DNA of 64,000 nt, from assembly GCF_037300705.1 (NCBI RefSeq), contig NZ_CP147776.1:2852001-2916000 (forward strand), written 5' to 3'. The notes under the pieces were generated by a model that had not been told where the DNA came from, did not search any database, and was given only the letters and a program-made list of their open reading frames with translations. Within the stretch, counting starts at the first letter, position 1, and each line of letters opens with the position of its first letter. Shown here in pieces: positions 20,396-27,027 of this stretch. The stretch comes from Massilia sp. W12. GTDB taxonomy: Bacteria; Pseudomonadota; Gammaproteobacteria; Burkholderiales; Burkholderiaceae_D. The position numbers were made by a program, and so were the translations under genes.

Positions 20396-21445
20396 TTAAG
20401 CAACCATGCGCTGGTCCAGCTTTGATGGCGGATTAAGCCAGACCTCATTGGGCGCCAGCCAGGGCCGTGTATGACGCTTCCAGCGCAGCGGATGGCGTTG
20501 CCGGGCTTCGGCATAAACGTCGCGTCGGCGCTCCAGGATCGCATTGGCGGCGCCCGTATGGCGCTGCTCCGGCGTCACATAGGCCAAGGCGCTGTGCAAA
20601 TGGGTGCAGTTGTACCAAGTCACAAATTGCAGTGTCCAATCCCGAGCCTGCGCGATGCTCTCAAAGCCTTTGGCTGGATAGCTGGGCGCATATTTACAGG
20701 TGCGGAACCACGCTTCGATATGGGCATTGTCATCGGAGACGCCAGGCCGGCTATGCGAGGAGCCGATGCCCAGCATTTCCAACTTGCTCTTGAGCGTGTG
20801 CGAAGTTTGCGCAGCACCGTTATCGGCATGCAGCACCAATGGCGTGCAGCGGCGCTGTTCACGCCAGCAGGCGCGCTCAATCAGTAAAGCAGCTTCCTCA
20901 CCATTTTCCCGCTCGTGGACTTCCCATGCGACCAGTTTGCGGCTGTAAATATCGAGCACGGCATACAGATAAAAATACTGGCCGCGCACCCGGCTGGGCA
21001 GGTACGTCACGTCCCAGCTCCAGACCTGGTTGGGGCCATGGGCGACATGGCGCACCGGCTCGCTGGCCACAGGAGCCTTGCTGCGACCCCGGTGATGCTG
21101 CTGGTCGGCGCTTCTCAGCACACGATAGAACGACGATTCCGATGCCACATACGCTCCCTCGTCGGCCAGCCGCGGCACGATCTGCGCTGGCGGCAAATCG
21201 GCAAAGCGCGGTTCATGACACAGTTGCAGGATGCGCTGACGTTCTTCATCAGACAGTTTGTGCGCAGGCGCTGGCCGCTCTGCCTCCGGTCGGCCGTCAG
21301 GACGAATTTCACCGTCACAACGCCAACGTTCCAAGGTGCGCACGCTTAGACCGAGTTCGGCGCATGCCAATGCTAAACGCGCACCAGCCTTCCGGGCCTG
21401 CAGAATATCGGCGATCATTTCAAGGCGCTGGGGCAACGCAGTCAT
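20396..21445 (-). CDS. IS3-family transposase OrfB (DDE catalytic subunit)
   Basis: A 349-residue integrase-fold transposase. A helix-turn-helix with GLSVRTLERWR lies at residues ~30-45. The rve core has catalytic Asp in WSWDVTYLP, Asp in LHADNGAAQTS, and Glu in DDNAHIEAWFRTCKY, spaced as DDE. It starts with an ATGA overlap on orfA, so it is made by coupling rather than by the slippery-site fusion usual in many IS3 elements. The frame appears intact, so the element may be active. Confidence 0.93.
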   Translation of the reverse strand: MTALPQRLEMIADILQARKAGARLALACAELGLSVRTLERWRCDGEIRPDGRPEAERPAPAHKLSDEERQRILQLCHEPRFADLPPAQIVPRLADEGAYVASESSFYRVLRSADQQHHRGRSKAPVASEPVRHVAHGPNQVWSWDVTYLPSRVRGQYFYLYAVLDIYSRKLVAWEVHERENGEEAALLIERACWREQRRCTPLVLHADNGAAQTSHTLKSKLEMLGIGSSHSRPGVSDDNAHIEAWFRTCKYAPSYPAKGFESIAQARDWTLQFVTWYNCTHLHSALAYVTPEQRHTGAANAILERRRDVYAEARQRHPLRWKRHTRPWLAPNEVWLNPPSKLDQRMVA

Positions 21446-21945
21446 GCGTCCTCGCCGTCGATCCCCAGCGCCTCGTACTTTCGGGACAGAACCAGCAAGG
21501 CCGCTGTTTCCGCCAGCGCTTTTTCTTTACGCCGCAAATCCTTTTCCAGCTCCTTGATGCGCTTTTTGTCTTTGGCCCGGGCTGCAGCATCGGCTTGACT
21601 GCTCTGGCTGCTAAGCGCAGCGTGCATTTCTGTGCGCCAGCGCTCCAGTTGCGCTACCAGCAAGCCTTTACGGCGGCAATACTCAGCCAGCTCTGCTTCG
21701 TTCAGCGGCGCCGCTTCCAGTACTGCAGCAAATTTGTCCGCAGCACGCCATTGCTCGGGGTTTTGTCCGTCGCCAGGCACAACACGACCGGCTTCACGGG
21801 CCTGCTTCCGCCACAGGTAAAGCGTAGCCTCTGGCACGCCGCTTATCTCAGCGACCTCGGCCACAGACTTGTTTTGTGGTGCGCTCATCAGCTTGAGCAC
21901 ATGTTCTTTCTTCTCTTGTGTGTATTTCATTATCGTCTGTTCCAT
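21442..21945 (-). CDS. IS3-family transposase OrfA
   Basis: A 167-residue DNA-binding subunit: N-terminal helix-turn-helix (SVAEVAEISGVPEATLYLWR) and a C-terminal charged coiled coil (AAARAKDKKRIKELEKDLRR) of the kind that assembles IS3 transposases. ATG 21945 and ATG 21930 are both possible starts. It overlaps orfB by four bases. Confidence 0.9.
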   Translation of the reverse strand: MEQTIMKYTQEKKEHVLKLMSAPQNKSVAEVAEISGVPEATLYLWRKQAREAGRVVPGDGQNPEQWRAADKFAAVLEAAPLNEAELAEYCRRKGLLVAQLERWRTEMHAALSSQSSQADAAARAKDKKRIKELEKDLRRKEKALAETAALLVLSRKYEALGIDGEDA

Positions 21946-21982
21946 CGCCCCCGGGATGGATTAGAACTCCAAATCACTGGAG

Positions 21983-22000
21983 GCGACAACTATTTTGACA
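21983..22000 (-). repeat. IS right terminal inverted repeat
   Basis: On the minus strand it reads TGTCAAAATAGTTGTCGC. It is followed on the plus strand by C and a run of seven G in the interrupted host DNA. Confidence 0.88.
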
Positions 22001-22001
22001 C

Positions 22002-22202
22002 GGGGGGGAAGGAGGAGATTTAAATGGCCGCCGCATAGGAATTGGATACGACTCAAGCTATAACCAATCAATTCATGCATCCAACTCAGCTGCCCGACCG
22101 AAGCAGATTACTCGCGCTCAACTCAAGCGGCTTCTTGACCCAAGCCTAACTAATGGAGAACTCCATCGGCTAATCTTTGAGTGGACGCGACCTAATCCAT
22201 AA
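22002..22202 (+). pseudogene. C-terminal remnant of an AT-rich gene beyond the IS (probably the DUF4062 gene)
   Basis: An open frame of 66 codons with no start runs from the IS edge to TAA at 22200-22202. It reads GGEGGDLNGRRIGIGYDSSY at first and ends LHRLIFEWTRPNP. Base use matches the DUF4062 gene left of the element and not the GC-rich neighbours. It is the natural 3' end of the interrupted gene, although joining the frames across the G run is not exact, so slippage or a small loss must have occurred. Confidence 0.5.
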
Positions 22203-22281
22203 TTGCAGACTCTGCATTAAGTTCCATTATCAAATTTATGGATAGGAGGCAATTGTCTCCATGATCGGAGCACTTGCCGCA

Positions 22282-22323
22282 GCAGGCGCTTAGCCATTCA
22301 CCTGCACCCACTCAATCACTTTA
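22282..22323 (-). repeat. 42-bp copy of the dacB 3' end (copy 1)
   Basis: Identical to 25085-25126 and to the end of the intact dacB gene (stop codon plus last ~12 codons). It is joined directly to the 3' flank of the first TPR gene at 22324. The stretch 22203-22281 just before it shows no gene. Confidence 0.88.
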
Positions 22324-22349
22324 GCAAGCGTGCAAGATTGGCGGCACAG

Positions 22350-22370
22350 CATGGCGTTTTTTTCGCCATG
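22350..22370 (-). terminator. Hairpin downstream of the first TPR gene
   Basis: CATGGCG, seven T, CGCCATG: a 7-bp stem 28 bp past the TPR stop. The T run is in the loop, not after the stem, so it may be an RNA-stabilising end rather than an intrinsic terminator. The same hairpin follows the second TPR gene. Confidence 0.45.
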
Positions 22371-22397
22371 CGCTGATGCGCGCTGCCTGGCTGCAAT

Positions 22398-24425
22398 TTA
22401 TTGCGTATCCAATGCCACCATCATCATCATACGCAGCAAGGCCGGCCATTCCTGCTGCCGCGCCGTCAACCGTTTTTCCGCCTCTAATTTGTCCAGAATG
22501 CGCAAGGCCTGTTGTGCATGGCTGCGCGCTTTGTCTTTGGCCGGCTGGGCCGCATAGAGGCCGAACAGTTTGACATGCGAGAGCGCCAAGTCTGACTGCC
22601 ATTCTGCATTCAAGGGATCGCGCTGCGCCAGCTTTTCTCTGATCTGCCGGCTGCGCGTAAAACTGCCCAAGGCCGCTGACAAATCGCCTTGCGCTTGCTG
22701 GATGTCGCCGATTCTCTCCAGACTCACACTCAGATCGCGCTGCCACTCGCTATTGCCCGCATCGCGCTGCGCCAGCCTTTCGAAGATCTGCAGGCTGCGC
22801 GTAAAACTGCCCAAGGCCGCTGACAGATCGCCTTGCGCTTGCAAAATGTCGCCGATTTTATTCAAACTCACACTTAGATCACGCTGCCACTCGCTATTGC
22901 CCGCATCGCGCTGCGCCAGCTTTTCGAAGATCTGCAGGCTGCGCGTAAAACTGCCCAAGGCCGCTGACAGATCGCCTTGCGCTTGCTGGATGTCGCCAAT
23001 TTTATTCAAGCTCACACTCAGATCGCGCTGCCACTCGCTATTGCCCGCATCGCGCTGCGCCAGCTTTTCTCTGATCTGCAGGCTGCGCGTAAAACTGCCC
23101 AAGGCCGCTGACAGATCGCCTTGCGCTTGCTGGATGTCGCCGATTCTGTCCAAACTCACACTCAGATCGCGCTGCCACCGGGTATTGCCCGCATCGCGCT
23201 GCGCCAGCTTTTCTCTGATCTGCAGGCTGCGCGTAAAACTGCCCAAGGCCGCTGACAAATCGCCTTGCGCTTGCTGGATGTCGCCGATTTTATTCAAACT
23301 CACACTCAGATCGCGCTGCCACCCGGTATTGCCCGCATCGCGCTGCGCCAGCTTTTCTCTGATCTGCAGGCTGCGCGTAAAACTGCCCAAGGCCGCTGAC
23401 AAATCTCCTTGCGCTTGCTGGATGTCGCCGATTCTGTCCAAACTCACACTCAGATCGCGCTGCCACCGGGTATTGCCCGCATCGCGCTGCGCCAGCTTTT
23501 CGCTGATCTGCAGGCTGCGTGTAAAACTGCCCAAGGCCGCTGACAGATTGCCTTGCGCTTGCTGGATGATACCAACCCAAACCAAACTCTTACTCAGATC
23601 GAACTGCCACTGGGTATTGCCCGAATCGCGCTGCACAAGCTTTTCACTGATCAGTAGGCCACGTTTAAAACTGACCAAAGCCGCTGACAGATCGCCTTGC
23701 GCTTGCAAGATGTCGCCCATATCAATCAACAAATACGCCTGAATCGCCTCTTGCTGATCGTGTGAAATATCTACGCTTGGCAATAACTGCTGCACTTTGG
23801 CATAGGCCAGCATGGCTTGCGCCAATTCCCCGGCTTGTTGTTCCATCCGGCCCAATTGCCACCAATCCCATACACTGGCGCCAGCCAAGGCAACCACCCT
23901 TTTCCATGCCGCCAAGGCGCGGGCGCTGTCTTTGCCGCTCCACAAGGCTGCTGCCTGTCTTTCTTTTTCCAGCAAAAGTGCGCCTTGCGCTTGCATTTCC
24001 TGGCGCAAGGCGGCGGCTTCCTGCTCCACTGCCTCTGCCGTGGGCGCCACATCGCCGGCGCGCAAGGCTTGCACGCGGCGCTTGTCTTCCTGGCTGGCTT
24101 GCGGCGACTGGGCTTTTTCAATGGCGTTTAAGGCGGCTTCGGCGCGATAGCGTTCAAGTTCTTGATTAAGTGCTCTTTCCTTTAAATTCCAATCGGCTTC
24201 TTTTCTTCGATACTCACCTAATGTTTTTGCAATATCAGGTTCACATTGTTGAATAATGTTCACTGTTGTGTTTTTTTGTTCGATGTGAACTTTTGCGTTA
24301 CCACAGATATTGGTGACGTTTGCATGTTGTGATGGCTTTGGGTTTGCCTTTGATTGCGCAAAAACCTGCACGCTGCCACAAAGCAATACAACAACCAAGA
24401 TTAATTGTGATGCACTACTTGCCAT
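22398..24425 (-). CDS. Secreted TPR protein with eight near-identical 48-residue repeats
   Basis: A 675-residue protein. The signal peptide is at residues 1-23 (cleavage after VQVFA or AQ). A short domain with NVTNICGNAKVHIEQ follows, then a helical region (residues ~65-230) with GASVWDWWQLGR, shared with the second TPR protein. Eight tandem repeats at about residues 237-620 are each like GDIQQAQGDLSAALGSFTRS plus LQIREKLAQRDAGN. A helical tail ends the protein. TPRs bind partner proteins; no catalytic domain is seen. Its start overlaps the end of the upstream membrane-protein gene by 11 bp, so the pair probably works together in the envelope. Confidence 0.85.
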   Translation of the reverse strand: MASSASQLILVVVLLCGSVQVFAQSKANPKPSQHANVTNICGNAKVHIEQKNTTVNIIQQCEPDIAKTLGEYRRKEADWNLKERALNQELERYRAEAALNAIEKAQSPQASQEDKRRVQALRAGDVAPTAEAVEQEAAALRQEMQAQGALLLEKERQAAALWSGKDSARALAAWKRVVALAGASVWDWWQLGRMEQQAGELAQAMLAYAKVQQLLPSVDISHDQQEAIQAYLLIDMGDILQAQGDLSAALVSFKRGLLISEKLVQRDSGNTQWQFDLSKSLVWVGIIQQAQGNLSAALGSFTRSLQISEKLAQRDAGNTRWQRDLSVSLDRIGDIQQAQGDLSAALGSFTRSLQIREKLAQRDAGNTGWQRDLSVSLNKIGDIQQAQGDLSAALGSFTRSLQIREKLAQRDAGNTRWQRDLSVSLDRIGDIQQAQGDLSAALGSFTRSLQIREKLAQRDAGNSEWQRDLSVSLNKIGDIQQAQGDLSAALGSFTRSLQIFEKLAQRDAGNSEWQRDLSVSLNKIGDILQAQGDLSAALGSFTRSLQIFERLAQRDAGNSEWQRDLSVSLERIGDIQQAQGDLSAALGSFTRSRQIREKLAQRDPLNAEWQSDLALSHVKLFGLYAAQPAKDKARSHAQQALRILDKLEAEKRLTARQQEWPALLRMMMMVALDTQ
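22566..23717 (-). repeat. Eight tandem 144-bp coding repeats
   Basis: Units of exactly 144 bp (48 codons) in the TPR gene. Inner units are nearly identical at DNA level, differing mainly in the Asn/Asp/Glu-(Lys/Arg)-Ile position and after AGN. This indicates recent unequal crossing-over or gene conversion. Confidence 0.9.
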
Positions 24426-24879
24426 TGCCCACCCCCTGCTTAATCGTCACAGTAGCGCTGCCGCTCACCCCGTCCACCTCGGCTGTTTGCCCGCCGGCGC
24501 CGGCTGGGCTGGATTGGTTTATTTCAACTTTGGCCTGGTCTTTCACATTGCGGGCTTTTGCCGTTTGCGCGCTGGCTTGCGCACTGCTGGAGGGAGGCGG
24601 GCTGGCTTGCGGTGTGGGCGCGGCGCCCTTGGCGTTTTTTTGCAATTCCACCTGCGCGCTCAACCACATTTGCCAACCGCCCAGGGCCAAGCTGCCGGCT
24701 AACGCCAGCGCCAGCAACAAGGGCCAGGTTTTTTTCCACAGCGCTGGGCTGCTCTTGCTGCGCCAGAGTAAAAACGCCATCAACAACAGGATAAAGCCGA
24801 TTAATTGCAATGGCCCATTGATTTTCGCCACCAAGCCCGTCATGCCTTCCATGCCTGCCTCCATATGTGGTTCTGGCAT
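24415..24879 (-). CDS. Small membrane protein, two transmembrane helices
   Basis: A 154-residue protein. A short N-terminus is followed by two hydrophobic helices (LQLIGFILLLMAFLLW and WPLLLALALAGSLALGGW), then a long Ala/Pro/Ser-rich linker and a C-terminal segment KVEINQSSPAGAGG with VSGSATVTIKQG. It is likely anchored in the inner membrane with the tail in the periplasm. It overlaps the TPR gene, and the Gly/Thr/Val tail resembles the N-terminal NAKVHIEQKNTTVNI segment of that protein. No family was recognised. Confidence 0.7.
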   Translation of the reverse strand: MPEPHMEAGMEGMTGLVAKINGPLQLIGFILLLMAFLLWRSKSSPALWKKTWPLLLALALAGSLALGGWQMWLSAQVELQKNAKGAAPTPQASPPPSSSAQASAQTAKARNVKDQAKVEINQSSPAGAGGQTAEVDGVSGSATVTIKQGVGNGK

Positions 24880-25065
24880 AGCCTAACCTGAAAAGCAGGC
24901 GCAGAAAACAGAAATTGTGCTGTACTGTGGATACCATGCAGCACAGTCGGCATGAGGCTTTCTTTGGGCTTTCTTTGCCATGCTTGGGTATGTGGATGTG
25001 CGCCAATTTTTAGTGGCTGGCGCCGATGGCATAGGACAAACAAAAAACGCCTGTTGCAATACATA

Positions 25066-25437
25066 CTTTGCGCACCCGGGGTGCGCAGGCGCTTAGCCAT
25101 TCACCTGCACCCACTCAATCACTTTATCCAGCAGCGCGCGCCCGCTTTCGGGGTTGCTGTGGTTGACGAAGGCGGCCAGGGCGTAGCGCTGGCCGGATTG
25201 CGCCAGCACATAGCCGGCCACGCTGCGCACGTCTTTGAGGGTGCCGGTTTTGATGTGGGCCTGTCCCTGGGCCGGGCTTTGCAAGAGGCGGCGGCGCATG
25301 GTGCCATCCACCCCCACCAGCGGCATGCTGGCGATGAATTCCGGCATGTGCGGCGCGCGCCAGGCCAGTTGCAGCACGCGCACCATGCCGGCTGGAGAAA
25401 TCCGTTCGCGGCGCGACAGGCCGGAGCCGTTGTCCAG
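25066..25437 (-). pseudogene. Duplicated 372-bp 3' fragment of dacB (copy 2)
   Basis: Nearly identical (only a few differences, such as Gln for Arg in QSGQRYAL) to 29858-30229, including the downstream hairpin GCGCACCCGGGGTGCGC. It encodes the last ~115 residues of PBP4 with the KTG motif but lacks SxxK and SxN, so it cannot be an active peptidase. The reading frame continues a few codons past the break to 25461. Confidence 0.93.
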
Positions 25438-25450
25438 AAAACAGGGGGGC

Positions 25451-25487
25451 AGTTCTAACAATCAAACTTTTTTGGAATGTTAGAACT
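25451..25487. repeat. 10-bp inverted repeat at the edge of the dacB fragment
   Basis: AGTTCTAACA and TGTTAGAACT are separated by 17 bp with an A/T-rich centre. It lies 13 bp beyond the end of dacB homology and past the stop of the small gene at 25571-25999. It may be a terminator for that gene or the scar of an excised element. Confidence 0.5.
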
Positions 25488-25570
25488 AACCTTATTGTTG
25501 TTTGGAACTACCCCCGTTGACTTCCTTCACAGCGCCAACCCAAGCTAATGCCCAGTGCGATCGGGCGCGA

Positions 25571-25999
25571 TTATTTTTTGGCGCAGACGGCGGTGAGTTG
25601 GGGTGGATTTGTAACGGGAGATACTACATCTTCAACGATGCGTGTTTGCCTTTTGGCTGTTGCCTGATTATCAAGAAGGGAATTAATATACATCGGACTG
25701 GAATAGCCAATATCTTTTTCGGCGACATTATCTTTGTAAAATTGAATCATGGCGCGTGCCTTTTCCATATTCGCGGCGCTTGGTTGCGCCCAATGGCTGC
25801 AATCTTCACTTGCTTTGGCAATATTTTGCGCCAGCGTGAGCGAATCATCCCACAGAATAGCTAGTGAAAAACTGATTAAATAGTTTAAGTCTTCCAGGGT
25901 GTAATCCGGCACATCGCCAAAACCCGGATCGGCCAGCACCAGCGCCCCCAACTCATCAGGGTATTCTACCAAATTATCATTTGCCAAGCGGATTAACAT
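25571..25999 (-). CDS. Hypothetical protein, acidic, 142 residues
   Basis: It starts MLIRLANDNLVEYPDELGAL and is acidic, soluble and mostly helical. No family was recognised. The start overlaps the end of the upstream ORF by 7 bp, suggesting one transcript of two or three small genes. The size, acidity and island location would fit an immunity or antitoxin-like role, but nothing in the sequence proves it. Confidence 0.55.
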   Translation of the reverse strand: MLIRLANDNLVEYPDELGALVLADPGFGDVPDYTLEDLNYLISFSLAILWDDSLTLAQNIAKASEDCSHWAQPSAANMEKARAMIQFYKDNVAEKDIGYSSPMYINSLLDNQATAKRQTRIVEDVVSPVTNPPQLTAVCAKK

Positions 26000-26424
26000 A
26001 AAGCCACCATAATTTGTTTAGCAAGCTCGCGTTCAAGCGCTGCAATTTGCGGGTATTGGTCATATGGCTTCTCAGACATGAGCCAGGCAATTCCGCCTTG
26101 CGCGTCAAAGCGGCTTAAGTGCGATAACTTTCCCCGCAAAATGTCGTGCATGGCGCGGGCAGCCCTGTCATAAGCGCGAGCTTTTGTATTTGCACCACCG
26201 GGTCTGCCGGCCTCCAAATCCTCTGTCAACAAGTAAAAACCAAATATCGAAATGATTTGCAGATCAGCCTTACTAATTTTATTCAAAGTAAAGTCATTTT
26301 TCACAAAAGCTAAGTTATTGATTTTATTGATAAATATTAATCTGGAAAATGGTTTTGCAAAGTGCAAGGTTAGTAACCATTTGAACTGCCCTGTGTGCAA
26401 TCGCCAATGAAATGCCAATTCCAT
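25993..26424 (-). CDS. Hypothetical protein, possibly starting further in
   Basis: An open frame of 143 codons from ATG 26424; a GTG at 26304 would give 104 codons and avoid most of the overlap with the upstream ORF. The C-terminal part (LEAGRPGGANTKARAYDRAA, then YDQYPQIAALERELAKQI) looks like real coding sequence. The N-terminal part is AT-rich and less convincing. It could be the second half of a gene frameshifted against 26324-26605. No family was recognised. Confidence 0.45.
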   Translation of the reverse strand: MELAFHWRLHTGQFKWLLTLHFAKPFSRLIFINKINNLAFVKNDFTLNKISKADLQIISIFGFYLLTEDLEAGRPGGANTKARAYDRAARAMHDILRGKLSHLSRFDAQGGIAWLMSEKPYDQYPQIAALERELAKQIMVALC

Positions 26425-26605
26425 TTACAGGCGTCGAAACTGAAGAATCCATGCTGCCATCAGCATTAGTGAATTTCAAACCAAGCACATAACCACTTAT
26501 ACCATGGACGCTATTGTAGCTCAAAATAACGCGGTATCTGTTTCCATAAACATTGATTTCCTCAACTTTCTCGCGGACTTGCTGCAAAAGTGGGTGGCCT
26601 GCCAT
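26324..26605 (-). CDS. Hypothetical protein, 93 residues
   Basis: It starts MAGHPLLQQVREKVEEINVY and continues with a beta-rich stretch (RYRVILSYNSVHGISGYVLG). The overlap with the next frame and the AT-rich tail FQINIYQ suggest that the natural C-terminus was lost by a frameshift. No family was recognised. Confidence 0.45.
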   Translation of the reverse strand: MAGHPLLQQVREKVEEINVYGNRYRVILSYNSVHGISGYVLGLKFTNADGSMDSSVSTPVNGIGISLAIAHRAVQMVTNLALCKTIFQINIYQ

Positions 26606-26953
26606 AGTGTTTTCTCAAAAAATAATTGATGGTAATGTGCTCACCTGCCGCTCAGACAAACACGAATCTTGCGCAAGCGTGGTTTGGAAAATACATCGCA
26701 ATCATAGCAAGTCAGGCAGGCATTCACAATAAATCAATGGGTGCAGACAGCGCGCCACATGCGCTTGAAAAGCGTCAGTCATGCACAAGCCGCAACCGAA
26801 TCATATCCTCCGTACAATCGTTTTGCGATTCGCGCGCGGCCAGTGAGCAATTAAGCCATCAGTTGCGCATGCTGGAAGTGCGCGCCTTTCTCAGCCACGC
26901 TTCTTTAAGCCGGGCTGAACGCCTGCATGGGCGCCTGCATGGACGCCCCCAAA
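26606..26953. other. Intergenic DNA between the small ORFs and the second TPR module
   Basis: About 350 bp with no credible gene; a plus-strand frame exists but has no ribosome site or recognisable product. It would hold the promoter for the small minus-strand ORFs and the left junction of the TPR module, whose homology to the first copy begins at 26954. Confidence 0.4.
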
Positions 26954-26979
26954 GCAAGCGTGCAAGATTGGCGGCACAG

Positions 26980-27000
26980 CATGGCGATTTTTTCGCCATG
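26980..27000 (-). terminator. Hairpin downstream of the second TPR gene
   Basis: CATGGCGA, five T, TCGCCATG: an 8-bp stem 28 bp past the stop, homologous to the hairpin at 22350-22370 with the extra base pair conserved. Confidence 0.45.
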
Positions 27001-27027
27001 CACTGATGCGCGCTGCCTGTCTGCAAT

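Larger units (their letters stand above)
20368..22000 (-). mobile_element. IS3-family insertion sequence, 1633 bp
   Basis: It is bounded by 18-bp terminal inverted repeats, TGTCAAGGTAGTTGTCGC on the left and TGTCAAAATAGTTGTCGC on the right (16 of 18 matching), with TG/CA ends. It carries overlapping orfA and orfB on the minus strand. No target-site duplication longer than the ambiguous CG is seen. It sits inside a DUF4062 gene. Confidence 0.92.

Noticed and set aside
20366-22002. Target-site duplication of the IS
   Set aside because: Only CG is shared next to both ends and it is also palindromic, so it cannot be told from the inverted repeat.
22570-23742. Plus-strand open frame of 390 codons across the TPR gene
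   Set aside because: Antisense shadow produced by the 144-bp repeats; Cys/Ser/Arg-rich with no family.
26626-27006. Plus-strand frame of 126 codons
   Set aside because: No ribosome site, odd composition, and it runs into the 3' hairpin of the second TPR gene.
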